Below are positions 46,174 to 55,574 of a DNA stretch of 64,000 nt, piece by piece. The position numbers and the translations under genes were made by a program. Source of the stretch: JAZDCZ01 sp046757925 (GTDB lineage: Bacteria; Gemmatimonadota; Gemmatimonadetes; Gemmatimonadales; GWC2-71-9); NCBI GenBank assembly GCA_046757925.1, contig JBHHZE010000008.1, forward strand, positions 1-64,000. The letters are read 5' to 3'. The notes beneath the pieces are model-generated. The model made no database searches, had not been told where the DNA came from, and saw only the letters and a program-made list of their open reading frames with translations. Position 1 is the first letter of the stretch; the number at the start of each line of letters is the position of its first letter.

Positions 46174-48462
46174 ATGAATCTGAACAAGCTGTTCCCGCGG
46201 CTCTCAATACGATTGAAGCTCGCAATAGCGTTTGTGTTGCTGGCAATCGTGCCGCTGGCCGCCGCCGCCGTCCTCGCTACCGAGACAGCAGTCCGCCAGC
46301 TTCGGTCGCTTGCTACCGCGACTTTGGAGCACGATCTGCTTATGGCCCGGCGTCAGACAGAACGTTCCCTTCAGGAAGTTGAACGGGACGTTGCGTACCT
46401 TACGAAAGCACACGTTGAGCCTCTATTCGGTGATGCTACCCCATTGCTGCGCACTACGATAGCCGCGAGGATCTCGGATTTTCTAAGATTTGACCCAGCG
46501 CTGTTTCAAGTCAAGGTCATCGACCCTGATGGCAGACTGTTGGTCGGAGTTCGCAAGGGTGGCGGCGGAACGACGGGAGGTGGTCTTTACTATGCTGTCC
46601 GCGCCTCGGCGTTGGTTCCCGGCGAGCGGCTGATGCTGCCGGTGGAGCTGCGTAAAGACGATGGTGTTGACGATTCCGTAACGACAGTGCCCGCGGTTGC
46701 GATCCTGCTGCCGATCTGGGGAGGCGACAGTACCTTCCTCGGCGCAGTCGTGGGAGAGGCATACGCAGCGGTGCTGTTTGCCGGTCTCGAAGAGGGGTCA
46801 CCTAACCTTAGAGGTATCACCGGGTTGGTCAGCAGCGATGGCCTATTGCTGTATCACTCGGCCCACAAGCGGGATTGGACGAGGTTGCTGATCGCGCGTG
46901 GTGAGGCCGATATTCGCAGCGATCTCCCGGCCGAGGTTGTGGATTCTGTTCTCGCCAGACAGGAAGGGACGATCACCACTCGGGATTATGGGATCGTGAG
47001 CTTCGTTCCCGTACGTCTATCCGAGTCTGGCATCCGGTCACCGGTGCTCTATAGAGTTGTGGCGCGGGAGTCATTTGAAGCATCTGTGACAACATTCCGG
47101 CGATGGGCTACCGTGGGTGGAATCGGCGTGCTTGTGCTCGTACTAGGCTTGGCGGTCCTTGCGGCCCGTCAGTTTACCCAGCCTATCTACCAGCTCAGCC
47201 AGGAGGCTCGGCGCCTAGCGCGTGGGATTCCTGGTGTTCCCCTGAAGATCTCGACGAATGACGAGCTCGAAGATCTAGCGAGTGATTTCTCTGATATGGC
47301 AGCTCAGTTATCGGAGCACCGTGCGAGGTTAGAGGAGCTGGTGGCGGAGCGGAGCCGAGCACTTGCCGAAACACACGCTGAACTCACGGACATTCTCGAA
47401 CGATCGGCTGATGCAATAGTGGGTCTAGACTTGGACAGACGGGTGCGCGTTTGGAATCACGGTGCCGAGACTCTGTTCAAGTATACGGCAGCCGAAGCTC
47501 TGAATCATGACATCGACGCACTCATTCTTCCGTCCGACGTGACCTCGAAGACCGAGAAATCGTTTATCGAGCGAGAGCTCATCTTGCATGGGTCCGTCGT
47601 CAATCTTCAAACTCGACGGGCCCCCAAAGCGGGCAAGCCCTTTCCGGTGAGCCTCACCCAGACGCTGATTCGAGACGACGGGGGCGCTCCAATCGGATAC
47701 TCCCTTATTCTCCGCGATACTACGGTGCAGGCGAAGCTCGAAATGCAAATGAGGAGGTCGGAGAGGTTAGCTGCAATCAGCGTGATGGCGGCTGGGCTCG
47801 CTCACGAGCTGAATAACCCGCTCGCCGTGATCGCCAATCGGATCGAGTGTATGGAACATGAGGTCTCCACAAGGTGTCCCGAATGCTTTCTACGTCGCGA
47901 TCTCACGGTCCTCCGGGAGCACACACATCGTTTGGGTGAGGTCACTCGTGATCTGCTGCGGTTCGCTCACGACGACGAGGGTGATGAGGCTGTCATCTCG
48001 CTTCGGATCGTCTCGGATCGCGTAACACGACTGCTTAGTCGGACGTTCGCCTCTCAGGATATCCGTCTCAACTGCGTCGTGCACGAAGACCTACCCTCTC
48101 CGGTGGGAAGTGAGAAGGCAGTTGAGACGGTCTTGATGAATCTGTTGTTGAACGCAGCTGATGCGACGCCGCCGGGTGGCGAGGTGACTCTGCAGGTCGC
48201 TCGCTCAACTTCAGGGGATGCTGTCGAGATTGCGGTCAGTGACACTGGGCCGGGAATTCCAAGGGAACTGAGCGCCAAGATCTTCGAACCATTTTTTACG
48301 ACGAAAGGTGCCGGACGAGGAACAGGTCTTGGCTTGGCAGTGTGCCGCACGGTTGTGGAACGACACGGCGGGAGTATTTGGGCCGAGAACCGTGAAGGTG
48401 GGGGCAGTCGCTTTGTTGTTACTCTACCACTGGAGCCTTCGGGGGGGATGTGGGAAGCGTGA
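46174..48462 (+). CDS. Sensor histidine kinase with periplasmic sensor, HAMP and PAS domains
   Basis: ATG 46174 begins MNLNKLFPRLSIRLK ahead of the first membrane helix (about 14-35). Residues 36-310 form a periplasmic sensor of Cache-like size, then a second helix (GVLVLVLGLAVLAA, about 311-332), HAMP (333-385), a coiled coil, PAS (about 400-515), HisKA (AAGLAHELNNPLAVI, His near 544) and HATPase with GTGLGLAVC. It is 762 residues. The next gene is its sigma54-type regulator, overlapping its stop. Its sensor faces the periplasm, where the adjacent electron carriers act. Confidence 0.87.
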   Translation: MNLNKLFPRLSIRLKLAIAFVLLAIVPLAAAAVLATETAVRQLRSLATATLEHDLLMARRQTERSLQEVERDVAYLTKAHVEPLFGDATPLLRTTIAARISDFLRFDPALFQVKVIDPDGRLLVGVRKGGGGTTGGGLYYAVRASALVPGERLMLPVELRKDDGVDDSVTTVPAVAILLPIWGGDSTFLGAVVGEAYAAVLFAGLEEGSPNLRGITGLVSSDGLLLYHSAHKRDWTRLLIARGEADIRSDLPAEVVDSVLARQEGTITTRDYGIVSFVPVRLSESGIRSPVLYRVVARESFEASVTTFRRWATVGGIGVLVLVLGLAVLAARQFTQPIYQLSQEARRLARGIPGVPLKISTNDELEDLASDFSDMAAQLSEHRARLEELVAERSRALAETHAELTDILERSADAIVGLDLDRRVRVWNHGAETLFKYTAAEALNHDIDALILPSDVTSKTEKSFIERELILHGSVVNLQTRRAPKAGKPFPVSLTQTLIRDDGGAPIGYSLILRDTTVQAKLEMQMRRSERLAAISVMAAGLAHELNNPLAVIANRIECMEHEVSTRCPECFLRRDLTVLREHTHRLGEVTRDLLRFAHDDEGDEAVISLRIVSDRVTRLLSRTFASQDIRLNCVVHEDLPSPVGSEKAVETVLMNLLLNAADATPPGGEVTLQVARSTSGDAVEIAVSDTGPGIPRELSAKIFEPFFTTKGAGRGTGLGLAVCRTVVERHGGSIWAENREGGGSRFVVTLPLEPSGGMWEA

Positions 48463-49847
48463 AAATACTAATTGTCGACGATGAGCCGGCAATGCTGGAG
48501 AACTGCGAGCGTTTGCTAACGAGGGAGGGCCATCAGTGTATGAGTTTGTCAGATCCCTCGCACTTTCGACGTGTTCTTGTGGAGGAGGAGCCGGATGTGT
48601 TGCTCCTGGATCTAAGGCTCCCCGGTACGGATGGTATGACCCTCCTTACCGTGGCGCTCGCCGAGGATCCGGCTCTACCTGTAATCATAATGACTGCGTA
48701 CGCGACAGTCGCGTCAGCCGTACATGCTATTGGCGAGGGTGCCTTTGACTATCTCACGAAGCCCTTTACAAGGGAGCAACTGGTCGTAGCGATACAGCGG
48801 GCTGTACGGCACCGCATGGTATCTGTAGAGAACCGCAATCTCCGTGAAGAGGTGGCACGCGGTGCGAGACGTGACGAGATCGTGGGGTCAAGCGCGGCAT
48901 TACAGAAGCTGATGGATCGTGCCAGAAAGGTGGCGCCGAAGGCAGCGAACGTTCTCATTACGGGAGAGAGCGGAAGCGGCAAGGAACTCGTAGCGCGGTA
49001 CTTACACACGCACAGTCCGCGAGCTGACGGGCCGTTTGTCCCAGTTGACTGCGCAGCTCTGCCGGAAGGGTTGTTGGAGAGCGAACTCTTCGGATATGAG
49101 CGAGGTGCATTTACTGGAGCTGATGCCAGGAGAACCGGTCTCTTCGAGGAAGCCAACGGGGGTACGGCCTTTCTCGACGAGATCACCGAGTTGAGTCTAC
49201 CACTCCAGTCGAAGCTGCTGCGGGTACTGGAGGAGCGGCAGATCCGGCGGCTTGGCAGCTCACACCTGGTGGACATTGACGTAAGGATAGTCTCCGCTAC
49301 GAATGCCGACATGGATGCGGCGCTATCGAGCGGACAGTTTCGAGAGGATCTCTACTACAGACTCAACGTGGTACCGTTGCACTTGCCTCCACTCCGGGAG
49401 CGCCGTGGTGACATTGTGGTGCTGGCCCAGCGATTCCTTGCTCAGTATTCGGTTGCGGAGGGTACAGCTCCGCCTCGAGTATCTCGAGAAGCATGGGATG
49501 CCTTGGAGAGTTACGAGTGGCCCGGCAACGTGCGAGAGCTCAAGAACCTCGCCCAGCGATTCGTGGTGTTGAACCAGAACGGGCGTGTTACACTCGCGGA
49601 CCTGCCGGCAGATCTTAGACCAGAGGCAACATTGCCGGATGAGGAGCCGGAAGCCGTACCACTTCCTTATGAAGAGGCGAGAGAAGAAGTGCTGCGTTCT
49701 TTTCGAGCGAGATACGTGAGAAGAGTGCTCGAGCGCAGCAGGGGGAATATCTCTGAGGCAGCGCGTAAGGCCGGGGTAAGCAGACGCACATTCCACCGGT
49801 GGCTAAAGGACCATCGAGACTCAACCGGCGTAGAGTTACGTGGTTGA
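48459..49847 (+). CDS. NtrC-family sigma54-dependent response regulator
   Basis: GTG 48459 overlaps the kinase stop (GTGA); GTG 48450 is an alternative. Receiver residues 1-115 have the phospho-Asp51 in DVLLLDLRLPG. The AAA+ domain has Walker A GESGSGKE, the sigma54-contacting GAFTGA and GGTAFLDEI. A Fis-type helix-turn-helix ends the protein (GNISEAARKAGVSRRTFHRWL). It should activate sigma54 promoters; the downstream electron-carrier genes are the natural candidates, but I did not find a clean -24/-12 site. Confidence 0.9.
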   Translation: MKILIVDDEPAMLENCERLLTREGHQCMSLSDPSHFRRVLVEEEPDVLLLDLRLPGTDGMTLLTVALAEDPALPVIIMTAYATVASAVHAIGEGAFDYLTKPFTREQLVVAIQRAVRHRMVSVENRNLREEVARGARRDEIVGSSAALQKLMDRARKVAPKAANVLITGESGSGKELVARYLHTHSPRADGPFVPVDCAALPEGLLESELFGYERGAFTGADARRTGLFEEANGGTAFLDEITELSLPLQSKLLRVLEERQIRRLGSSHLVDIDVRIVSATNADMDAALSSGQFREDLYYRLNVVPLHLPPLRERRGDIVVLAQRFLAQYSVAEGTAPPRVSREAWDALESYEWPGNVRELKNLAQRFVVLNQNGRVTLADLPADLRPEATLPDEEPEAVPLPYEEAREEVLRSFRARYVRRVLERSRGNISEAARKAGVSRRTFHRWLKDHRDSTGVELRG

Positions 49848-50439
49848 TTACACGATGCCGGCTATGCTGATGCTGCTAGCAGGTGTGTCGGTCCAACCGC
49901 AGGTACCATCGGGCGTCGTGGAAGGAGTTGTGTATGCCACGGGAATGTTGACGGACAATGCTGTTGTATACATGGTGGCGGAAGGAAAACCGAGGACACC
50001 GTTGAAAGATGAGCGCGCAGTCATAGATCAAGTAAACCTGCGCTTTGTACCGACCATTCTGGTAGTACAGCCTGGGGCCATCGTCGAGTTTCGGAACAGT
50101 GATCCCATTCTTCACAATGTCTTCAGCCCCGATCGGTTAGGCGATGGCTTTGATCTTGGCACGTATCCCCGAAACTCATCCAGGTTCCACACATTCAATC
50201 GGCTGGGCCCCCATGTGATTCTCTGTCATGTGCATCCTGAGATGGCGGCTTACGTCGTCGTGGTGCCCACCCAATATCATGCGGTTGTCCCGAGGAGCGG
50301 TCGATTTCGTATCCAGGATATTACGGCCGGCCGCTATAAGCTACGCGTGTGGCACCGAAGCACGAAACCGCTGGAACGATCAGTCGTGGTGCGGAGCGGC
50401 GTAATCGTGCGAGTGCAGTTAGAGCTGGAGCGTAAATGA
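49840..50439 (+). CDS. Exported cupredoxin with C-terminal regulatory-like domain
   Basis: GTG 49840 overlaps the regulator gene; ATG 49855 is also possible. A signal peptide (MPAMLMLLAGVSVQP) precedes a cupredoxin domain with His92 and the loop CHVHPEM (Cys129, His132, Met135). The last 45 residues (SGRFRIQDITAGRYKLRVWHR) resemble a carboxypeptidase-regulatory or CNA-B beta domain. The C-x2-H-x2-M loop is shared with the three later cupredoxins at 57.1, 62.2 and 62.9 kb. A periplasmic electron carrier is likely. Confidence 0.8.
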   Translation: MVDYTMPAMLMLLAGVSVQPQVPSGVVEGVVYATGMLTDNAVVYMVAEGKPRTPLKDERAVIDQVNLRFVPTILVVQPGAIVEFRNSDPILHNVFSPDRLGDGFDLGTYPRNSSRFHTFNRLGPHVILCHVHPEMAAYVVVVPTQYHAVVPRSGRFRIQDITAGRYKLRVWHRSTKPLERSVVVRSGVIVRVQLELERK

Positions 50440-50492
50440 TCGATGGGTGACAGTCGGGTGGACGAATTATGAAAATGAGCGATGGGAGAATA

Positions 50493-51899
50493 ATGAAAAT
50501 GCGTCGTCCATTCTTGGCCGCAACCGGTCTTTGCCTGTGCTCCTTTACGGTTGTCAGCAGCGTCGCATTTACTGGTGTGGACCACCAACGGATACCGGCA
50601 TTTGCACGGAAGTACCGCACCAGTTGTACTACGTGCCATACTGCTCCACCCAAGCTAAATGTTCTTGGTGAGGCGTTCCGGTTGAACGGTTACAAGTTTC
50701 CAGAGAACGACGCACTATTGCGGCGCGATGAGCCGGTCGCTCTCGGTTCAGCTGAATGGAAGGACATTTGGCCGCGGGCGATCTGGCCGGGAGAGCTTCC
50801 CGGCAACGTTCCCATTGCGCTACGAATCGTTAATGACGTCAATCTAACACGGCAATCTGACGCCGAATCGTCATCTAGCCTTCGTTTTCCAGAGGAAGTG
50901 TATGTGTTGGCGGGCACCACCTTGGGAGACAATCTGAGCGCATTTCTGGAGAGTGAGTGGACGCGGGAGGACGGTCTGGAAGTATTGCAGGCGAAAGTGG
51001 AGTTGCAGAATATAATACCTGGCCTTCCCGACCGATCGCTCAACGTTTGGGTCGGGGTGCAGAATCTATACCTTTTCACATTTGCCGATCGGCAAATCGA
51101 CCGGGCTGGACGGCAGAATTTTCTTTGGCAAGAGTATAGAGTGTCAGATCTGACACTGCGCGGTCCTTTGGCAGGTGACAGTTTGCGCTCCACGAACACG
51201 TTTCAGCTTCGACGTCCCCAGCCTGCTCTGGAGGTGAATGGTCTTCTTGCGGGTCGGCTGTACTATGGTATCGGTCTCTCACAGGGTACCGCGAGCACGA
51301 GACAGGACGACAACGACCGGAAGGATGCGTATTACAAGGTGCGCTACAAGTTTGGGGGCCTGGGGTTGGATGGAGCTTACGCTGCGGGTGCAAAGCCCGT
51401 GCTAGGGGGCGGTGGGCAGCTACTGGATCGGACGTTGATCGTGGAGCACTTCGGATACGTAGGGGCACAGCCCGCGGAAGGCAATGTGGACGATGCGCAT
51501 CGCTCCTTTGGTGTAAGCGCTCGCGGGATAGTGGGCCCCCTGGACCTCGGCGTTGGCTACGTCTGGGGAAGCAATGACAATCCTTGGGGCACGGTCCTGT
51601 CCGGTCAGGTGGATTTCTCAAGCCTGTTCGCGAGGATGGAATACATGTTCTTCCCGTGGTTCATTGGATCCATCAAGTTCGACGATCTTGATGTAAATAC
51701 TCCAACCACAGTGCAACGAAGCGGATTCACTGCAGGAGGGATGGACCGCACACGCCTCATCCCAGGAGTGATCCTGCTGCTGCGGCAAAACGTTCGTGCT
51801 TCGCTGGAACTGGAGCTGTTCACCCGGGATGCGGCGAGCAGCGAGTTGATGCAGCGCGAGCCGAACAATCTATGGCTTCGTCTGGACGTCTCGTTCTGA
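50493..51899 (+). CDS. Monohaem cytochrome-porin fusion (outer membrane)
   Basis: ATG 50493 has GGGAG 7 bases upstream and is preferred to the in-frame ATG at 50469. A signal peptide (AATGLCLCSFTVVSSVAF) is followed by one haem site CTTCH (residues 45-49) in FARKYRTSCTTCH. About 410 residues of amphipathic beta strands follow, ending in Phe. One N-terminal haem inside a barrel is the architecture of Cyc2-type iron-oxidising proteins. It would move electrons across the outer membrane. Membership in the Cyc2 family itself is not shown. Confidence 0.8.
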   Translation: MKMRRPFLAATGLCLCSFTVVSSVAFTGVDHQRIPAFARKYRTSCTTCHTAPPKLNVLGEAFRLNGYKFPENDALLRRDEPVALGSAEWKDIWPRAIWPGELPGNVPIALRIVNDVNLTRQSDAESSSSLRFPEEVYVLAGTTLGDNLSAFLESEWTREDGLEVLQAKVELQNIIPGLPDRSLNVWVGVQNLYLFTFADRQIDRAGRQNFLWQEYRVSDLTLRGPLAGDSLRSTNTFQLRRPQPALEVNGLLAGRLYYGIGLSQGTASTRQDDNDRKDAYYKVRYKFGGLGLDGAYAAGAKPVLGGGGQLLDRTLIVEHFGYVGAQPAEGNVDDAHRSFGVSARGIVGPLDLGVGYVWGSNDNPWGTVLSGQVDFSSLFARMEYMFFPWFIGSIKFDDLDVNTPTTVQRSGFTAGGMDRTRLIPGVILLLRQNVRASLELELFTRDAASSELMQREPNNLWLRLDVSF

Positions 51900-52194
51900 C
51901 GATTGAAAGAGCGGGAGTCCTTCTGGATCGACTTCCCTCGCCGATCTCTCCATACATCCCGTCCATAGAGTCACTCAAGGTCACAGGAGGGACGGGGCCT
52001 GTCCCGCTTCCAGTAGCCTGGCGACCCCGGCACCGGCGTCCAAAATACGGCTAACTCCCTATCACATAAACTTTTGACAACTCCCACCGGGATCTGTTCT
52101 TCTCTGGTCTGTCTGATGCTATAGGGAAGTCCGTCGTTGTCGGCAGCTCGTGCTTCAAGGCGGGTCGCCGACGAGGTTCCCAGGGGGAGAACCA
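51900..52194. other. Spacer with a weak hairpin and a possible -35 box
   Basis: GGGAC/GTCCC (51989-52005) is a short stem after the cytochrome-porin gene. TTGACA at 52074 has no good -10 at normal spacing. No gene was seen here. Confidence 0.3.
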
Positions 52195-52647
52195 ATGGGC
52201 TCTACGAGTTCGATACGCATCCTACTAGTCGATGGTCACCCGAAGTTCATCGGTGCGCTGCGTGAACTCATGGATGCAGAGTACGGCTTCTGTGTGGTCG
52301 GGGAAGCTTCCGGTGGCAGACACGCGGTGGAGCAGGCCACAACTTTGGAGCCCGACGTTACACTCGTAGACGTCTCAACCCAAATGCCTCACGGTCTATG
52401 TGCCATGCGGCGTCTCAGTCACAACAGCAAGGTGATCGTGCTTTCCTTGGATCCCCAGGAATGGCTTCTCTTCCCGGTTCTAGCCGCCGGGGCCAGAGGC
52501 TTCGTGTCCAAGACGAACGTTGACCTAGACCTGGTTCGTGCGATCAAGACGGTAGTGAGGGGTGACGTCTTTCTCGACCGCGACGGCACAAGGTTGCTCC
52601 GACAATGGTCGAAATCCACTGCGAACGATGCTGCGAATCTGATGTAA
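52195..52647 (+). CDS. Receiver-only NarL-type protein lacking a DNA-binding domain
   Basis: ATG 52195 follows GGGGGAGAA. The 150-residue product is a receiver with phospho-Asp59 (TLVDVSTQMP) and Lys106 (GFVSK), but one of the acidic pair is Gly (LVDGHP). After the receiver and a 25-residue tail it stops, without the LuxR helix-turn-helix expected for this subgroup. It may titrate phosphate or pair with another regulator, or be a truncated gene. It sits alone between two electron-carrier genes. Confidence 0.75.
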   Translation: MGSTSSIRILLVDGHPKFIGALRELMDAEYGFCVVGEASGGRHAVEQATTLEPDVTLVDVSTQMPHGLCAMRRLSHNSKVIVLSLDPQEWLLFPVLAAGARGFVSKTNVDLDLVRAIKTVVRGDVFLDRDGTRLLRQWSKSTANDAANLM

Positions 52648-52743
52648 CTCGTTCTTCGGCGTCATGGAGACGTGAGGCTCGGAACGGGTTGTTCGGAGGA
52701 GCTTCGGCACTGTACGGCTTGTCTACTTAGTAGGAGTTGAGAG

Positions 52744-54597
52744 ATGAACAACATAACGACTTTTTGGGGCAGGATCGTAACGATCACTATCGGTTCAGTA
52801 CTACTGGGCTGTGACGGTGGCGACGTGATCAGGCCGGAACCGCCAACGGAGACCCCAACCCTGGCGTCGGAGTGGGTCAGCTTTGTCGACTGGAATCAGA
52901 AAACGGTTATCGAAGTCAACATGGTCGAATCCGGTTCCAGCCTTTCCTTCTCACCTAATGCGTACACGTTCGAGGCAGGCAAACCCTACGTGCTTCGGAT
53001 CACTAATGCTGCCAGCAATAGTAGTAAGCACTATTTCTCTCCAGAAGGTACCAGCTTCTACAAGGCGATCGCTACTCGGAAGATCGAAACGGCTGAGGCC
53101 GAGTACAAGGCTCCATACTTCGATGCGGTCGAGCTCCAGATTGGCGGCTCCCTCGAGATCTATTTCGTTCCGGTGTTGGCGGGTACCTACGACATTATCT
53201 GCACGATACCGGGGCATAAAGAGGCTGGTATGACCGCAACAGCCACTATCACTGGCGGTGAAGGTTTCACGCTGGATTTGGAGGTGGCGGCGGATTTCAA
53301 CACGGCACTAACTAGCGATCCTCGGCGGTCCAGCTCCCACGCGGTCTGGACTTCAGCGGCAGACACAGCCGTCCAGATGTTCGAATCCGCTTCGTTCGAC
53401 GCCCTCGCCTTCAATCCTCAGGGGCTCGCAATAACAGCGGGTATCGGATACAAGCTGACGCTGGACAATCCGTCCGGCCACGTATCCAAACACTATTACA
53501 CAGCGGTGGAGTTCTACAAGACCGTTGTGCTGCGGAAGGTCGAAGATTCGCAGGCCGAAATCAAGGCGCCTTACCTGAAAGCGATAGAGCTCCAGATTGG
53601 CGGCAATTCCACGTTGTTTGTTGTTCCCACGCAGGCAGGTACTTACAGCGTTCTGTGCACAATACCTGGCCACGCCGATTTGGGGATGAGGGGCACTATA
53701 GAGGTACGCGCTCCTGTGGCGGCGCCCACACCTACGATGGCGTCTGACTGGGTGGGGTTCGTGGACTGGAATGAGAAGACAGTGATCGACGTCAACATGG
53801 TCGAGTCAGGCTCGAGCCTGTCCTACGCGCCCAACGAGCTGACCTTTGAGGCGGGCAGGCCCTACGTATTGCGTATCAACAACCCTAGCACCAACAGCAG
53901 CAAGCACTATTTCTCGCCGGAGGGAACCAGTTTCTACCAGGCCATCGCCACCCGCAAAATAGAAACTGCGGACGCGGAGTACAAGGCGCCGTATTTCGAC
54001 GCGGTCGAACTCCAGATAGGCGGTTCGCTGGAGATCTATTTCGTTCCTGTCGTGGGTGGAGAGTACGATATCATCTGTACGATACCGGGACACAAGGCTC
54101 TCGGAATGACCGCGACGGCCAAGATTGTGGGGGGTAGCGGGTACCAACTTGACCTAGAGGTCGCCCCGGACTTCGACGCCACGCTCATGAGTGATCCGAG
54201 ACGGTCTGGTTCACACGCTGTTTGGACCGGTGCAGTAGATGTGGCCGTCAACATGTTCGAGTCGGCTAGCTTCGATCAGCTTGGTTTCGTGCCTCCCGAT
54301 CTGGCGCTCACGAAGGACGTCGGCTACAAGCTTCAGGTAGCCAATCCTACGGGGCATACATCTAAGCACTACTACACGGCGGCGGAATTCTACAAGACCG
54401 TTGTGTTGCGCAAAGCCGAGGACTCGCAGGCCGAGATCAAGGCACCCTATTTGAAGGCGATCGAACTCCTGATCGGCGGGAGTACCACCATGTTTGTCGT
54501 TCCCACGGTGATCAACACATTTGACGTCCTGTGCACCATCACCGGCCATGCTGGGCTGGGTATGACAGGGACGATTACGGTTGGAGCGGGGCCGTGA
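52744..54597 (+). CDS. Lipoprotein with four type-1 copper cupredoxin domains (A-B-A-B)
   Basis: The 617-residue protein starts with a lipoprotein signal ending SVLLGC (Cys23). Four cupredoxin domains follow, each with His in SKHY and a C-x4-H-x4-M loop. The ligands are His96/Cys153/His158/Met163, His250/Cys305/His310/Met315, His388/Cys445/His450/Met455 and His542/Cys597/His602/Met607. Domains 1 and 3, and 2 and 4, are close relatives, and the offset between the pairs is exactly 292 residues, showing an internal duplication of an A-B unit. Four copper centres in one membrane-tethered chain would make an electron relay. The GTGA overlap couples it to the dihaem cytochrome. Confidence 0.85.
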   Translation: MNNITTFWGRIVTITIGSVLLGCDGGDVIRPEPPTETPTLASEWVSFVDWNQKTVIEVNMVESGSSLSFSPNAYTFEAGKPYVLRITNAASNSSKHYFSPEGTSFYKAIATRKIETAEAEYKAPYFDAVELQIGGSLEIYFVPVLAGTYDIICTIPGHKEAGMTATATITGGEGFTLDLEVAADFNTALTSDPRRSSSHAVWTSAADTAVQMFESASFDALAFNPQGLAITAGIGYKLTLDNPSGHVSKHYYTAVEFYKTVVLRKVEDSQAEIKAPYLKAIELQIGGNSTLFVVPTQAGTYSVLCTIPGHADLGMRGTIEVRAPVAAPTPTMASDWVGFVDWNEKTVIDVNMVESGSSLSYAPNELTFEAGRPYVLRINNPSTNSSKHYFSPEGTSFYQAIATRKIETADAEYKAPYFDAVELQIGGSLEIYFVPVVGGEYDIICTIPGHKALGMTATAKIVGGSGYQLDLEVAPDFDATLMSDPRRSGSHAVWTGAVDVAVNMFESASFDQLGFVPPDLALTKDVGYKLQVANPTGHTSKHYYTAAEFYKTVVLRKAEDSQAEIKAPYLKAIELLIGGSTTMFVVPTVINTFDVLCTITGHAGLGMTGTITVGAGP

Positions 54598-55574
54598 CGC
54601 CTGCTCCGGTTGCCAGCCCTTTGCGTGCAGCATGGTTGTGGGGGGGCGTCGCGTTGCTGATGGGCGTGCCATCCGTGGCTCTAGGGCAGCTACCTCGGCC
54701 GTCAGACCACGTATCTGCTGTCGATGCGGCCCGACTTTACCTCGATGCTTGCTCGTCATGTCATGGTAGACTGGGGGACGGCAACGGTCGTGGCGCCCGG
54801 TTGCTCTCTCCGAGGCCACGGGACTTCACGATGGGTGTCTTCAAGTTTCGGAGTACCCCGACGGGCTCACTGCCCAGGGACGAGGATCTTTACCGCACGG
54901 TCTCCCGTGGTGTACCGGGGACCTGGATGCCAGCCTGGGAGAACCTTCTCACGGAGGATCAACGGTGGGCCCTGATCCGATACATCAAAGGGTTCTCTGA
55001 GATCTTTGTGGAGGAGGATCCAGATTCAGTGTTGCCAGTCCCACCGGCACCGGGCGCAACAGCGGAGACTGTGCGGGAGGGTCGGTTTGTTTACGCAATG
55101 CTCCGTTGCGCACAATGTCATGGACCGGCGGGCCGAGGCAACGGTCCATCGGCCGACGAACTGACCGACGATTGGGACCAGGAAATCCTACCGTACGACT
55201 TCACGCGTGGCAACTATAAGAACGGCTCGACACCGACGGATATCTACCGGACCCTAATCACGGGGCTCAGCGGCTCCCCGATGCCAGCGTACGAGCGCGA
55301 GATGGTGGCGTTTCCGGGTGGTCGAGACGCTGATCTGAGTCAAGTGAGTAAGACCCTCGATCCTCTGGGTCTCCAACTGCTTGAAGGTTACTTGGCAGGC
55401 CAGCCGACTGAATCCACTCTAGCCAAGATGTCCGATGTCGAGATTGGCCGACTCGTAGAGCACCGGCTCTGGTGTTTGGTCTACTATCTGAAATCCCTCG
55501 ACCGCCCAGGCGGGATCTTGCATTGGCTCTTCGGGGAAAGTCCGGATTTCAAGGCACGCGGAGATGGCAGATGA
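54594..55574 (+). CDS. Periplasmic dihaem cytochrome c
   Basis: GTG 54594 overlaps the tetra-cupredoxin stop. A signal peptide (WLWGGVALLMGVPSVALGQ) precedes two cytochrome c domains with haem sites CSSCH (53-57) and CAQCH (172-176), and Met-containing loops (GTWMPAW, GSPMPAY) as distal ligands. It is 326 residues. The c4-like two-domain form recalls Cyc1 of iron oxidisers, which links an outer-membrane cytochrome and a blue copper protein to the oxidase; the parallel is by architecture only. Confidence 0.87.
   Translation: MTPAPVASPLRAAWLWGGVALLMGVPSVALGQLPRPSDHVSAVDAARLYLDACSSCHGRLGDGNGRGARLLSPRPRDFTMGVFKFRSTPTGSLPRDEDLYRTVSRGVPGTWMPAWENLLTEDQRWALIRYIKGFSEIFVEEDPDSVLPVPPAPGATAETVREGRFVYAMLRCAQCHGPAGRGNGPSADELTDDWDQEILPYDFTRGNYKNGSTPTDIYRTLITGLSGSPMPAYEREMVAFPGGRDADLSQVSKTLDPLGLQLLEGYLAGQPTESTLAKMSDVEIGRLVEHRLWCLVYYLKSLDRPGGILHWLFGESPDFKARGDGR

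Noticed and set aside
52700..52725. Sigma54-like GGCAC...GCTTG before the tetra-cupredoxin gene
   Set aside because: The GG-to-GC spacing is 9 instead of 10 bp, which is not tolerated by sigma54.
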